Shown here piece by piece: positions 1 to 9,207 of a DNA stretch of 32,390 bases; position 1 is the stretch's first letter, and each line of letters begins with the position of its first letter. A program made the position numbers and the translations under genes. The DNA comes from an uncultured cyanobacterium. GTDB taxonomy: Bacteria > Cyanobacteriota > Cyanobacteriia > CAKZMO01. The stretch is from contig CAKZMO010000617.1 in NCBI GenBank assembly GCA_937128595.1, positions 1 through 32,390 of the forward strand. The letters are read 5' to 3'. The notes beneath the pieces were generated by a model. It was given only the letters and a program-made list of their open reading frames with translations, had not been told where the DNA came from and searched no databases.

Positions 1-176
1 CAAAGCCTACCAACTTGCCGCCAGATCTCTGCTTGCTGGGTATTAGAGAATCCGTTTTTTAGGATCTCTTGTAACTGATCAATCTTGGTGTGCCGTTCCT
101 CGGAGTTGAGACGACAGTAAGTGTCCCAATCTTGATCTCCTAAAATGCTCTCCCAATTAATATCTTGAGTTTCCAT
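1..176 (-). CDS. partial hypothetical protein (N-terminal part, runs off the window start)
   Basis: Reverse strand from ATG at 176 reads METQDINWESILGDQDWDTYCRLNSEERHTKIDQLQEILKNGFSNTQQAEIWRQVGRL without stop to the window edge. Confidence 0.4.
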   Translation of the reverse strand, partial: METQDINWESILGDQDWDTYCRLNSEERHTKIDQLQEILKNGFSNTQQAEIWRQVGRL

Positions 177-191
177 ATCAGCTCTTCTCAG

Positions 192-428
192 TTACAAAAA
201 ATCAGCATTAATTTTGAGGACGCTGCTGTGAAGGGCGATCGCCTTTTCAAGAGTTGCCTTGGCGACTTTAAACCGCTGCAACTGCGTCAAAATTTCGACC
301 TTGCCTTCCCAATCTCCGAGTAACTGAGGGTTCAGACTCAGGGCACAAGCAAAAGACTCAAGTGCAGATTCATAAGTGTTTAAATAAATCTGCTGTTCTG
401 CAAGGAACTGTCATTCTGCTGCTTGCAT
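192..428 (-). pseudogene. TPR-like protein remnant with in-frame stop
   Basis: Reverse strand reads MQAAE*QFLAEQQIYLNTYESALESFACALSLNPQLLGDWEGKVEILTQLQRFKVAKATLEKAIALHSSVLKINADFL*; TPR-like periodicity interrupted by TGA near the N-terminus. Confidence 0.4.
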
Positions 429-666
429 TTTTAATCTGCACAAAGTCGCTTTGCTTAAAACTGTAGCGCCTCTCGAATAAGTGGAAATGTAAGCAGAGCA
501 AGCTCAATGAAAATTTCAAACTAACCAAGATAGAAGTGCTACTTGTGCTTTAGTTTTGAGGAGGAATCTTTAACCAGCTAAAAGCCAAAGCTGTGTGGTG
601 CTCTAGATAAACGGCACTGCCTCGACAAAATGGCGACAATTAGCATCTTGACTCACATACACACCA

Positions 667-701
667 GAACCCCGAAGCAGCAAGTCACAGCTTCGGGGTT
701 C
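667..701. repeat. perfect inverted repeat (12-bp stem, 11-nt loop)
   Basis: GAACCCCGAAGC-agcaagtcaca-GCTTCGGGGTTC; lies 3' of the minus-strand gene at 771-1055, but no clear T-run. Confidence 0.6.
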
Positions 702-770
702 AAAAAGGTCTTATCATTGCTGCACAGGCCGAAAGATTTCGATATGCGATCGCACCTTCTCTCAGCGAAC

Positions 771-1055
771 TCATCGACAGTATCGGGCTTCGAGCCATGT
801 CCGCAGCTCATTTTCCGAACGGGTCACAAACGTTTGTCGTGTGAGTGGATCGTAGGCCGACCAGATCATCTGACCCTCGATATCGTAATAGTGAGAAATA
901 TGAGGATCGTTGGGGTTGTGGGTCAGCATCTCGACCAGGGTCGCTCCGACTTGCTTAAAGAACCCCCACATCAGTTGATGAACGGGCACCGAGGGCGATC
1001 GCTGATAAATTTGCTCTAGGGTTGCGCGAGTATGAATATCAGAAGGACAAACCAT
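771..1055 (-). CDS. hypothetical protein (94 aa from the SD-supported start)
   Basis: ORF track 771..1109; internal ATG at 1055 (MVCPSDIHTRATLEQIYQRS...) is preceded by an AGGAGAG Shine-Dalgarno at good spacing. Confidence 0.6.
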   Translation of the reverse strand: MVCPSDIHTRATLEQIYQRSPSVPVHQLMWGFFKQVGATLVEMLTHNPNDPHISHYYDIEGQMIWSAYDPLTRQTFVTRSENELRTWLEARYCR

Positions 1056-1191
1056 GAGAACTCTCCTAAATAATGTCTGAGTTAGGCTAAGCAGCAGAGA
1101 TTGGCTCAAACCCCTGTCTTTCCTGGATTTGAAACGTTTTGTTGCTTGCTCTTACCCTATCCTTGCCCGACCTCTACATTCAACGGAGAGG

Positions 1192-1210
1192 GTTCATACT
1201 ATGAATGAAC
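1192..1210. promoter_or_regulatory. candidate operator dyad in the divergent lysR intergenic region
   Basis: GTTCAT-actatga-ATGAAC inverted repeat between the divergent 771-1055(-) and lysR(+) genes. Confidence 0.3.
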
Positions 1211-1245
1211 AAAATTGATACATCATCACTTTGAGGTAGCGTCTC

Positions 1246-2169
1246 ATGGCTATCAACCCGGCAAATCTCAAGCTCTCCCACCTGCGAATGCTGGCTGCCG
1301 TTGCAGAACATGGCAACTTTGGCAAAGCTGGTCTTAGTCTCGACATGACCCAGTCCAGCATCAGTCATGGCATTGCTGCTCTTGAGGAGGAGTTAGGCGT
1401 GGTGCTGTTGAGTCGGGGGCGATATGGAGCGCGGCTCACTCCTGTTGGTGAACAGATTTTGGCCTACGCTCAGCAGATGCTGTCGCTGTCGGAGGCGATC
1501 GCCCAAACGGCCAACAGTGCCCGAGGACTTGAAGGGGGCACGGTACAAATTGCCTCTTTTCGCAGCTTTGCGACTCATGTGCTGCCGCCTGTACTTGCTG
1601 AGCTGCGCCAGCAATATCCCGGCATCAGTATCAGCATTAGCGAATTGTCGCTTCAGCACGATGTCGAACGGGCGGTTCTGGATGGAGTTGCTGATGTGGG
1701 GATTTTGCATCTCCCAGTTGGAGAAGAGTTTGATGTCGGAGAGCTGCTCAGAGACGAATATTTAGTGTTGGTTCCGCCTGATGTTTCGGTGTCAGCCGCA
1801 GGATTGCAGTGGGAGGATTTTCGCAATCAGCCCATTATCTTGCCGCCTAAAAACGATAGCTGTAGCGACATTGTTCGCCATCATTTTGACCAGCATCAGC
1901 AAGTACTTGATGTTGCTTATGAAATCAAAGAATCTTCCACCGCTGTGAGCATGGTGGCCCAAGGGTTAGGGATTGCCATTTTAGCTAGACTGGTGGCTGA
2001 GCCGATTCCGCCTTCGGTGCAGGTGTTTCGTTTGCCTGTGCCGCTCGAACGACGAGCGGGATATGCGATTCGCACGGATGGTTTGCATACTCCAGCCGTT
2101 TACACCTTTTTGGATGTGCTGCGCCGATCGACTCAACAGACTCAACCTAAACGGGCGATCGCCTCCTGA
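1246..2169 (+). CDS. LysR family transcriptional regulator
   Basis: N-terminal HTH (LKLSHLRMLAAVAEHGNFGKAGLSLDMTQSSISHGIAALEEELGVVLLSRGRYGARLTPVGEQIL) plus periplasmic-binding-like effector domain. Confidence 0.92.
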   Translation: MAINPANLKLSHLRMLAAVAEHGNFGKAGLSLDMTQSSISHGIAALEEELGVVLLSRGRYGARLTPVGEQILAYAQQMLSLSEAIAQTANSARGLEGGTVQIASFRSFATHVLPPVLAELRQQYPGISISISELSLQHDVERAVLDGVADVGILHLPVGEEFDVGELLRDEYLVLVPPDVSVSAAGLQWEDFRNQPIILPPKNDSCSDIVRHHFDQHQQVLDVAYEIKESSTAVSMVAQGLGIAILARLVAEPIPPSVQVFRLPVPLERRAGYAIRTDGLHTPAVYTFLDVLRRSTQQTQPKRAIAS

Positions 2170-2261
2170 TTCTTGCCTGATCTTCACAAATCTAGCCGCG
2201 CGTAGAACTGTGCAGCGAGAACGGGGCGCGAAAAATCTCGGTTTTCGGTACGCTAGTCTCC

Positions 2262-3404
2262 ATGTATCTGAAGTCCCTCCATCTGTGCCGATTTCGCAAC
2301 TACGCGGATCAATACATTACTTTCACTGCCCCCAAGACGATCTTGGTGGGGCAAAATGCTCAGGGCAAGTCGAATTTGCTAGAAGCGGTTGAAATACTCT
2401 CTACGTTGCGATCGCACCGCACCAGTCGCGATTCTGATTTGGTACAAGAAGACTGCTCGGCAGGTCAGATTTCCGCCGACCTAATGCGAGACGCTGGGCC
2501 AGTCGGCCTAGCCATGATCTTGCGAAAGGCCGGACGCCGAACGGTTTCTATCAATGGCGAAAAACAGAAACGACAGCTCGATTTTCTGGGCGTTATGAAC
2601 GCGGTTCAGTTTTCTAGTCTCGATATTGATTTGGTGCGCGGTGGCCCTGGTCTGCGGCGCACCTGGCTCGATCTTCTCTTGACCCAACTCGAACCGATCT
2701 ATGCCCGCATCTGGCAAGACTATCAGACGGTTTTAAGACAGCGAAATGCCCTGCTCAAAAAAGCAAAAGCGAGCGAGCTACCTCCGGCAGAAGCGTTAGA
2801 TGCGACTCAACTCGCCATTTGGGATGCTCAACTGGCGACAACAGGAACTCACGTCATCCGTCGCCGTGCCCGCGCTATTCGCCGCATTGCCCCTATTGCT
2901 GAGACCTGGCATCGCGAAATCAGCGGCAGCACCGAAACGCTCAGCCTTACGTACTCACCCAATGTTGTGTTGGAGGAGTCAGACAATATCGATAATCCAA
3001 ACCAGGTGCAGGCGGCATTTCTCAGCAAGATTGAAGAACGGGCGATCGCCGAATTCTATCAGGGCACGTCTTTGGTTGGCCCTCATCGAGACGAAATCGA
3101 GTTTCGCATCAACGATACTCCTGCCCGTCAGTATGGTTCTCAGGGGCAGCAGCGAACCTTGGTGCTAGCCCTCAAGCTAGCCGAACTCAAACTCATCGAA
3201 TCGGTTGTTGGGGAACCGCCGCTGTTGTTGCTAGATGACGTGCTGGCTGAGCTAGATCTGAACCGACAAAATCAGCTCTTAGACGCAATTCAGGAGAGGT
3301 TTCAGACTCTGATCACCACAACTCATTTGGGAGCATTTGATGCCCAGTGGATTCGCTCGTCTCAGGTTTTGTCAGTGGACGGAGGAAGCATTACAACGCA
3401 ATGA
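2262..3404 (+). CDS. recF: DNA replication and repair protein RecF
   Basis: Walker A GQNAQGKSNLLEA, SQGQQRTLVLALKLAEL signature and LLLLDDVLAELD Walker B; length 380 aa. Confidence 0.95.
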   Translation: MYLKSLHLCRFRNYADQYITFTAPKTILVGQNAQGKSNLLEAVEILSTLRSHRTSRDSDLVQEDCSAGQISADLMRDAGPVGLAMILRKAGRRTVSINGEKQKRQLDFLGVMNAVQFSSLDIDLVRGGPGLRRTWLDLLLTQLEPIYARIWQDYQTVLRQRNALLKKAKASELPPAEALDATQLAIWDAQLATTGTHVIRRRARAIRRIAPIAETWHREISGSTETLSLTYSPNVVLEESDNIDNPNQVQAAFLSKIEERAIAEFYQGTSLVGPHRDEIEFRINDTPARQYGSQGQQRTLVLALKLAELKLIESVVGEPPLLLLDDVLAELDLNRQNQLLDAIQERFQTLITTTHLGAFDAQWIRSSQVLSVDGGSITTQ

Positions 3405-3431
3405 GTGCGCGGATGCAAACCTCCTTGGCTC

Positions 3432-5387
3432 TTAGTTGCGACCGATCGCCTGAAGCTGGAGATTTTTCTGACTTTCGGGAAGGTCGGTGAAAGATGCCAC
3501 AATTTCTCGGAACTTGTCGCCTTCGATGGTTTCCTGCTCAATCAGCATGTCAGCAAGGCGATCCATAAGTAGACGATTGTCTCGGAGGAGCGATCGCGCC
3601 CGGTCATAGCACTGAGAAATGATGGCTCGCACTTGGTGGTCGATCTTGGTTGCCATCTCCTCAGAATATTCGGGCACTTGATTCATCAAGTCTCGTCCAA
3701 GAAACACCTGGTTGTCGCTACTTTCAATCGCGAACATGCCCAAATCAGACATGCCATAGCGAGTCACCATGCGGCGAGCATAGTCTGCAACGGCCTTGAT
3801 GTCACCGGAAGCTCCGTTAGTGACTTCGTCATGACCGAAGACGATATCTTCCGATGCGCGGCCTCCGAGATAGACCGTAATCAGATCAAGAATCTGAGAG
3901 CGAGTCTGCAAGCCATCATCAACGCTGTCTTGTCTCAGCAGGGGCTTTGCGAATCCACCGATGCCGCCTGAACGAGGAATGATTGTGACTTTGTCCAACG
4001 GATCGGTGTGCTCTAGCAGAGTCATCAACATCGCGTGACCCAGCTCATGATAGGCAATCAAGCGCTTCTTCTTGCTGTCCATCAGGGGATTGAGGGTGAG
4101 GCCAATAGTCACCCGGTCGATGGCATCATCGATTTCAAGCGGCGTGATGGAATCTTTGCGACGACGAGCCGTCAAAATAGCGGCTTCGTTCAGCATGTTG
4201 GCAAGGTCTGCGCCCGAGAAACCTGGAGTACGTTGGGCGATCGCCTCTAGCGATACATCCGGTGACACTTTCTTATTACGAGCGTGGACTTCGAGAATTC
4301 CCAGTCGGCCATTGTATCCGGGCAAGTCAACCATGACTTGGCGATCGAAGCGACCAGGACGGAGCAGAGCCGAGTCGAGTACATCGGGTCTGTTGGTCGC
4401 GGCAATGACGATGATGCCTGTATTGTTCTCAAATCCATCCATTTCGGTCAGCAACTGGTTGAGCGTTTGTTCTCGCTCGTCGTTGCCTCCGCCAATTCCT
4501 GTGCCTCGCTGCCGTCCAACAGCGTCAATTTCATCAATGAAAATGATGCAGGGAGCGCTTTCTTTTGCTTTGCGGAACAGGTCTCTGACCCGTGACGCCC
4601 CGACGCCTACAAACATTTCGACAAACTCAGAACCCGAAATGCTAAAAAATGGTACCCCTGCCTCTCCGGCGATCGCCTTAGCTAGCAGCGTCTTTCCAGT
4701 TCCAGGAGGGCCGATGAGCAGTACTCCATTTGGAATGCGGGCACCCACCGCCGTAAATTTCTCTGGCTGTTTCAGGAAGCTCACGACTTCTTGCAGTTCT
4801 TCTTTCGCTTCTTCGATTCCAGCAACATCGTCGAACATGACGCCTGTCTTGGCTTCCATCTGAAAGCGAGCGCGCGACTTACCAAAGTTCATCGCTTGTC
4901 CCGACGCATTGGCAGAACGGCGCAGCAGCAGCAGCAATCCTCCAATGATCAAAACCGCGATGAGAGTATTCGTAACCAGCCAAGCTACTGCAGTTGAATC
5001 AGCTGAGGGTTTTACTTCAAGCTCGATGTTGTTTTCCCTTGCACGCTCAATTAACTCCAGGTTTTCGCCAATAAAAAGCTGTACTTCTTCGGGAGGGGCA
5101 TCTTCTTCCTGATCACTCAGTTCGACGCGGGCGATATCTTGGGATGGATCGATTTCAATGCGGGACACCCGCCCATCTTCGATGTCTTCCAAAAGCTCGC
5201 TATAGGTCAGGGGCTCCTCTTCCTCGCTGGAAGATTGTGCTAGCCCCGCAGGAGCGATGACTAAACTTTGAAACACCATCCAAGAAAGCGTGACCAGACC
5301 TGTAGCGGCAGCGGTCTTTGCAGGATTAGGAGGGCGACGATGGGAAACTGGTTGGTGGAAAAAAAACTGCTTCATCCGATCCATCAT
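3432..5387 (-). CDS. ftsH: ATP-dependent zinc metalloprotease FtsH
   Basis: N-terminal TM segments, AAA Walker [14 protein letters not shown], Walker [12 protein letters not shown], zinc motif HELGH. Confidence 0.96.
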   Translation of the reverse strand: MMDRMKQFFFHQPVSHRRPPNPAKTAAATGLVTLSWMVFQSLVIAPAGLAQSSSEEEEPLTYSELLEDIEDGRVSRIEIDPSQDIARVELSDQEEDAPPEEVQLFIGENLELIERARENNIELEVKPSADSTAVAWLVTNTLIAVLIIGGLLLLLRRSANASGQAMNFGKSRARFQMEAKTGVMFDDVAGIEEAKEELQEVVSFLKQPEKFTAVGARIPNGVLLIGPPGTGKTLLAKAIAGEAGVPFFSISGSEFVEMFVGVGASRVRDLFRKAKESAPCIIFIDEIDAVGRQRGTGIGGGNDEREQTLNQLLTEMDGFENNTGIIVIAATNRPDVLDSALLRPGRFDRQVMVDLPGYNGRLGILEVHARNKKVSPDVSLEAIAQRTPGFSGADLANMLNEAAILTARRRKDSITPLEIDDAIDRVTIGLTLNPLMDSKKKRLIAYHELGHAMLMTLLEHTDPLDKVTIIPRSGGIGGFAKPLLRQDSVDDGLQTRSQILDLITVYLGGRASEDIVFGHDEVTNGASGDIKAVADYARRMVTRYGMSDLGMFAIESSDNQVFLGRDLMNQVPEYSEEMATKIDHQVRAIISQCYDRARSLLRDNRLLMDRLADMLIEQETIEGDKFREIVASFTDLPESQKNLQLQAIGRN

Positions 5388-5440
5388 GTGCGATTCGTAA
5401 TCTTCCCGTTGGTTTTAGCTCGTAACTGTGTAGCCCGTGA

Positions 5441-5472
5441 TTTTTCTGGCCTCTATTTTTTCTGGCCTCTAT
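5441..5472. repeat. perfect tandem duplication, 2 x 16 bp
   Basis: TTTTTCTGGCCTCTAT repeated back to back at 5441-5456 and 5457-5472. Confidence 0.85.
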
Positions 5473-5616
5473 ACAGTCTAACGCCAGGGTTTTCAATCTG
5501 GCAGTGTTTAACGATCTTTAGCGGAAAAAGCGAACTAAAAACATTTATTTGCCTTTCCTGTCCTGAACACGAACTCAAATATAAAGCAGTGACGGTTTTT
5601 GCGGGAATTTTTCCAA

Positions 5617-5642
5617 AATCCGCATCGTTAATCCGCATCGTT
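5617..5642. repeat. perfect tandem duplication, 2 x 13 bp
   Basis: AATCCGCATCGTT repeated back to back at 5617-5629 and 5630-5642. Confidence 0.85.
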
Positions 5643-5716
5643 GTCAGAATTCTTGTCAATTTGGCGATGCCGTCTAGCATAATGAACCATAGCAAACCCT
5701 AGATCCTTCAGCTTGT

Positions 5717-7888
5717 ATGGCGACGTTTCTCCTGGAAGTGGGCACCGAAGAACTTCCCGCAAGATTTTTAGATGAAGCATTTGAACAGTGGCGATCGCGC
5801 ATCCCCGCTAGTCTAGATGAACATTTCCTCACACCTAAATCTGTGGAAGTCTATGGCACGCCTCGTCGGTTGGCAGTGCTGATTCGGGGGTTGCCAGAGC
5901 GTCAGCCCGACCGAGAAGAAGAGGCAAAAGGGCCTCCGGCTAAAGCGGCGTTCAAAAATGGTGAGCCGACGAAAGCGGCAGCGGGATTTGCTCGAAAGCA
6001 AGGCGTGGATGTATCGGATCTAGAGATTCGAGAGACGGACAAAGGCGAGTTTGTCTTTGTGCAGCTGAAGATTCCAGGTCGTCCCGCTGCTGAGGTTTTG
6101 ACAGAGCTGATTCCCGACTGGATCTTGAAGCTGGAAGGGAAACGATTTATGCGGTGGGGCGATGGCGACCTCCGCTTTCCTCGACCGATTCGATGGCTGA
6201 TTGCGCTGTTGGATGATACGGTGTTGCCTCTGACTCTGGAGAATGGCTCTGAGAACTGTAGTAGCGATCGCATTTCCCAAGGACACCGCATTCTATCGCC
6301 AGGGGATATTCCGATTCCCACGGCATCAGATTATCTAAACCGTCTTCGCAAAGCATCTATTGAGGTTGACCCTGGACAGCGGCGATCGCAGATTGCGAAA
6401 GAAGCCCAAGCTGCTGCCAAGAAAGCGGGGGGCTATGCGTCTATCTCTGAGTCTCTGCTCGATGAAGTGGTGAATCTGGTAGAAACTCCAACGATCGTCG
6501 TGGGAGAGTTTGATCCGGCGTTTTTGGAGATTCCCTCCGAAGTCACGGTGACTGAAATGGAGAGCCATCAACGTTACTTCCCAGTGTTGAAAGCGGAGGA
6601 CTCGACTGAACTGCTGCCTTACTTCATCACGGTGTCGAATGGCGATCCGAAAAAATCTGACATTATTTCAGCAGGGAATGAGCGAGTGATTCGTGCCCGC
6701 TTGTCGGATGGAAAGTTTTTCTTTGATGCCGACCGCAAAGTGCCCCTAGAGCAGCATCTACAACAGCTTGAGACGGTTACGTTTCAGCAAGACATTGGCT
6801 CCGTGCGGGGCAAAGTCGAGCGAATCGTTCACCTCACGGAGTTGATTGCCGATCAGCTCCAGCTAGAAGGCGACGAGCGATCGCACGCCCTAAGAGCCGC
6901 GCTCCTATGCAAAGCCGATTTGGTTACCCAAATGGTGGGTGAGTTTCCAGAATTGCAGGGAGTGATGGGTCAAAAATATGCCCTTGCCAGCGGCGAACCC
7001 ACGCCTGTGGCCGACGCCATCATGGAACATTACTTGCCGAAGGGGGCTGACGACGATTTCCCCCAGACTTTGCCTGGGCAGCTTGTGGGCATTGCCGATC
7101 GGCTTGACACCCTGATTAGTATTTTCAGCCTCGGCATGATTCCTACGGGTTCATCCGATCCCTTCGCTCTCAGACGTGCTGCCAATGCCATTATCAACTT
7201 GACCTGGGCGGCTGATTTAGGCATCAATCTCCGTAGCTTGTTAGAAAAGGCGATCGCCAGTTTCACCCAAAATCACACCGTCAAAAAAGGAGATGCAAAA
7301 ACTCTCCAGGCGAGCCTAGAGAAGTTTTTCCTCCAGCGCTTGCAAAGTCTATTTCAGGATGAACTCCGCATTGACTATGACCTGATCAACGCTGTGCTAG
7401 GCAACGTTGACGAAGAAGCTGAAGATCTCGACTACAAGCAACGCGCCCTTGAAGATGTGCTAGATGTGCGCGATCGCGCCCAGTTTTTGCAGGCGATCCG
7501 AACTGACGGAACCCTTTCAGGGATTTATGAAACGGTCAACCGTGCTTCTAGACTCGCCGCTCAGGGAGAGTTAGACACTCAAACTCTTGATCCTCAATCC
7601 GCAGTTGATCCTGAGCTGTTTCAACAGCCGTCAGAGCGAGACTTTTACGATGCTTTGGTGAAAATGCTGCCTCAGACTCAAGCGTCTAAAGCAAACCGTG
7701 ACTATCAATCGCTAGTGGAAGCCCTGACGGCGATCGCTCCTGTGGTGAGCCAGTTCTTTGATGGCGAAAATAGCGTCATGGTCATGGACGAAGATTTGGA
7801 CGTGCGCCGAAATCGCCTCAATCTTCTAGGATTACTCCGCAACCACGCCCGAATTTTGGCAGACTTTGGGGCGATCGTGAAGCAGTAG
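5717..7888 (+). CDS. glyS: glycyl-tRNA synthetase beta subunit
   Basis: [25 protein letters not shown]-terminus, typical 723-aa GlyS with C-terminal anticodon-binding region ([15 protein letters not shown]-like: [25 protein letters not shown]). Confidence 0.96.
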   Translation: MATFLLEVGTEELPARFLDEAFEQWRSRIPASLDEHFLTPKSVEVYGTPRRLAVLIRGLPERQPDREEEAKGPPAKAAFKNGEPTKAAAGFARKQGVDVSDLEIRETDKGEFVFVQLKIPGRPAAEVLTELIPDWILKLEGKRFMRWGDGDLRFPRPIRWLIALLDDTVLPLTLENGSENCSSDRISQGHRILSPGDIPIPTASDYLNRLRKASIEVDPGQRRSQIAKEAQAAAKKAGGYASISESLLDEVVNLVETPTIVVGEFDPAFLEIPSEVTVTEMESHQRYFPVLKAEDSTELLPYFITVSNGDPKKSDIISAGNERVIRARLSDGKFFFDADRKVPLEQHLQQLETVTFQQDIGSVRGKVERIVHLTELIADQLQLEGDERSHALRAALLCKADLVTQMVGEFPELQGVMGQKYALASGEPTPVADAIMEHYLPKGADDDFPQTLPGQLVGIADRLDTLISIFSLGMIPTGSSDPFALRRAANAIINLTWAADLGINLRSLLEKAIASFTQNHTVKKGDAKTLQASLEKFFLQRLQSLFQDELRIDYDLINAVLGNVDEEAEDLDYKQRALEDVLDVRDRAQFLQAIRTDGTLSGIYETVNRASRLAAQGELDTQTLDPQSAVDPELFQQPSERDFYDALVKMLPQTQASKANRDYQSLVEALTAIAPVVSQFFDGENSVMVMDEDLDVRRNRLNLLGLLRNHARILADFGAIVKQ

Positions 7889-7946
7889 CGAAGCCATGCA
7901 CAGGGAAGCTGGACTGACGCAATGATTCGATATAAACAGCAAAAAC

Positions 7947-7987
7947 TTTCATTCGCCGCAAGCAGACGCAGCTTGCAACGAATGAAA
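7947..7987. terminator. putative bidirectional terminator hairpin between convergent glyS and DUF4168 gene
   Basis: TTTCATTCG-cc-GCAAGC-agacgca-GCTTGC-aa-CGAATGAAA; read on the minus strand it is followed by GTTTTT. Confidence 0.6.
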
Positions 7988-8022
7988 CCAACCCTATTTT
8001 TCTGTTAGTTTGGTCGTCTCGA

Positions 8023-8613
8023 CTATCGATCGGAACCGCGCTGCATTCGCATCAGCTCTTGTTGAATGCGATCGCGAAGCCGTGGATTGTTTCGCTGCTG
8101 CTCGGTGATGCGATTGAATTGGCGGATGGAAAGTTCGTAGCCTTCCACGATGGTTCGAGACTCGTTGCAGTAGCCCACGACCACTCGCCGTGCCTCGCGA
8201 GACATATTGCTGTAGCTATCTGTGTTGTCGCACGTCACTGAAGGCAGTGAGTTCGTTTCAAGAATGCTGCTGAGTTCTTCGGTGGCTTCCTGACGAATCG
8301 GCTCAATATCGAGAATTGCTCGGGCGTAGCGCGCGACTTCGGCGTCAGTAATAGAGGGAGTCTGGGCAGCAGCGGATTGCCCAATGCTGAAGAGAGGGAC
8401 GCGGCTGTTTGCAACGCTGTCAACTGTTTGAGTGGGCACGCTGAGCACTGCACCCATCAGTGACAGGAGGCCGACTGCAAACAATCGAGTCGCAGGATAT
8501 CGAATGAACGAGTGGAATGGGTACAAAACTCTAGTCATAGGGAAATTCGGAAGTTCAGTAATGTTTAAAAACCTTCTACTCATTTGAATCATTCTAAGCG
8601 AGGTAAGTTCCAT
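8023..8613 (-). CDS. DUF4168 domain-containing protein (secreted/periplasmic)
   Basis: Hydrophobic N-terminal segment and ITDAEVARYARAILDIEPIRQEATEEL... domain; start may be an internal Met. Confidence 0.8.
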   Translation of the reverse strand: MELTSLRMIQMSRRFLNITELPNFPMTRVLYPFHSFIRYPATRLFAVGLLSLMGAVLSVPTQTVDSVANSRVPLFSIGQSAAAQTPSITDAEVARYARAILDIEPIRQEATEELSSILETNSLPSVTCDNTDSYSNMSREARRVVVGYCNESRTIVEGYELSIRQFNRITEQQRNNPRLRDRIQQELMRMQRGSDR

Positions 8614-8772
8614 CGCCAGTTTTTCTTGGTCAAGCGTTCATTTAGGTTCATCTCGGCTTGTTGCTCTGGCGAACTGAGACAGAATACAGCCCCCTCTACT
8701 TAAGCTAAGACTCTCGACACGCGTAGCTTCGAGACCCTAGACTAAGTCGTCTATACGCAAAAAAATGGGTCA

Positions 8773-8796
8773 TCAGAATACTCTGGCATATTCTGA
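8773..8796. repeat. inverted repeat in the gltB upstream region
   Basis: TCAGAATA-ctctggca-TATTCTGA, perfect 8-bp arms. Confidence 0.55.
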
Positions 8797-9207
8797 CAAG
8801 AGATGGGTTGTGAGGAGGCAGTTCTAAGCCAGCAGTTATTTATCAATAGTCCCAAAGTTATACTCAGCTTTGTTTACAGGTTGTCTTAGAACTACATCAG
8901 GTTGACTTAGGGGTAGAGGATTTCTAACAAGGGGCAAGATTCTCAATGTCTGGTGTGACCTGACACCTACAGGCTTTTTCTGCGGTGAATTAGGACGAGA
9001 CATCTTCTGAAACCCCTTCATTTCAAACTGTCTGCTAGAAAAAGTCCTGAAGATTTGAAAAAGTCAAGTTTTGATGCGCTGCATTCTGACAATTTCCTTA
9101 AGAGAATTCCTAATTCTCAATCCTCATTAGAGAATCCAATCATAGCTAGAGTTGGATGCTTCAAGCGCTCTAGATGACACTTTTTTACGACACGTTGGTC
9201 ATCACGC

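Noticed and set aside
4072-4863. 263-aa plus-strand ORF inside ftsH
   Set aside because: Antisense to conserved AAA domain of ftsH; shadow ORF
8836-9021. 61-aa minus-strand ORF upstream of gltB
   Set aside because: No recognisable features, no clear ribosome-binding site, no neighbour support
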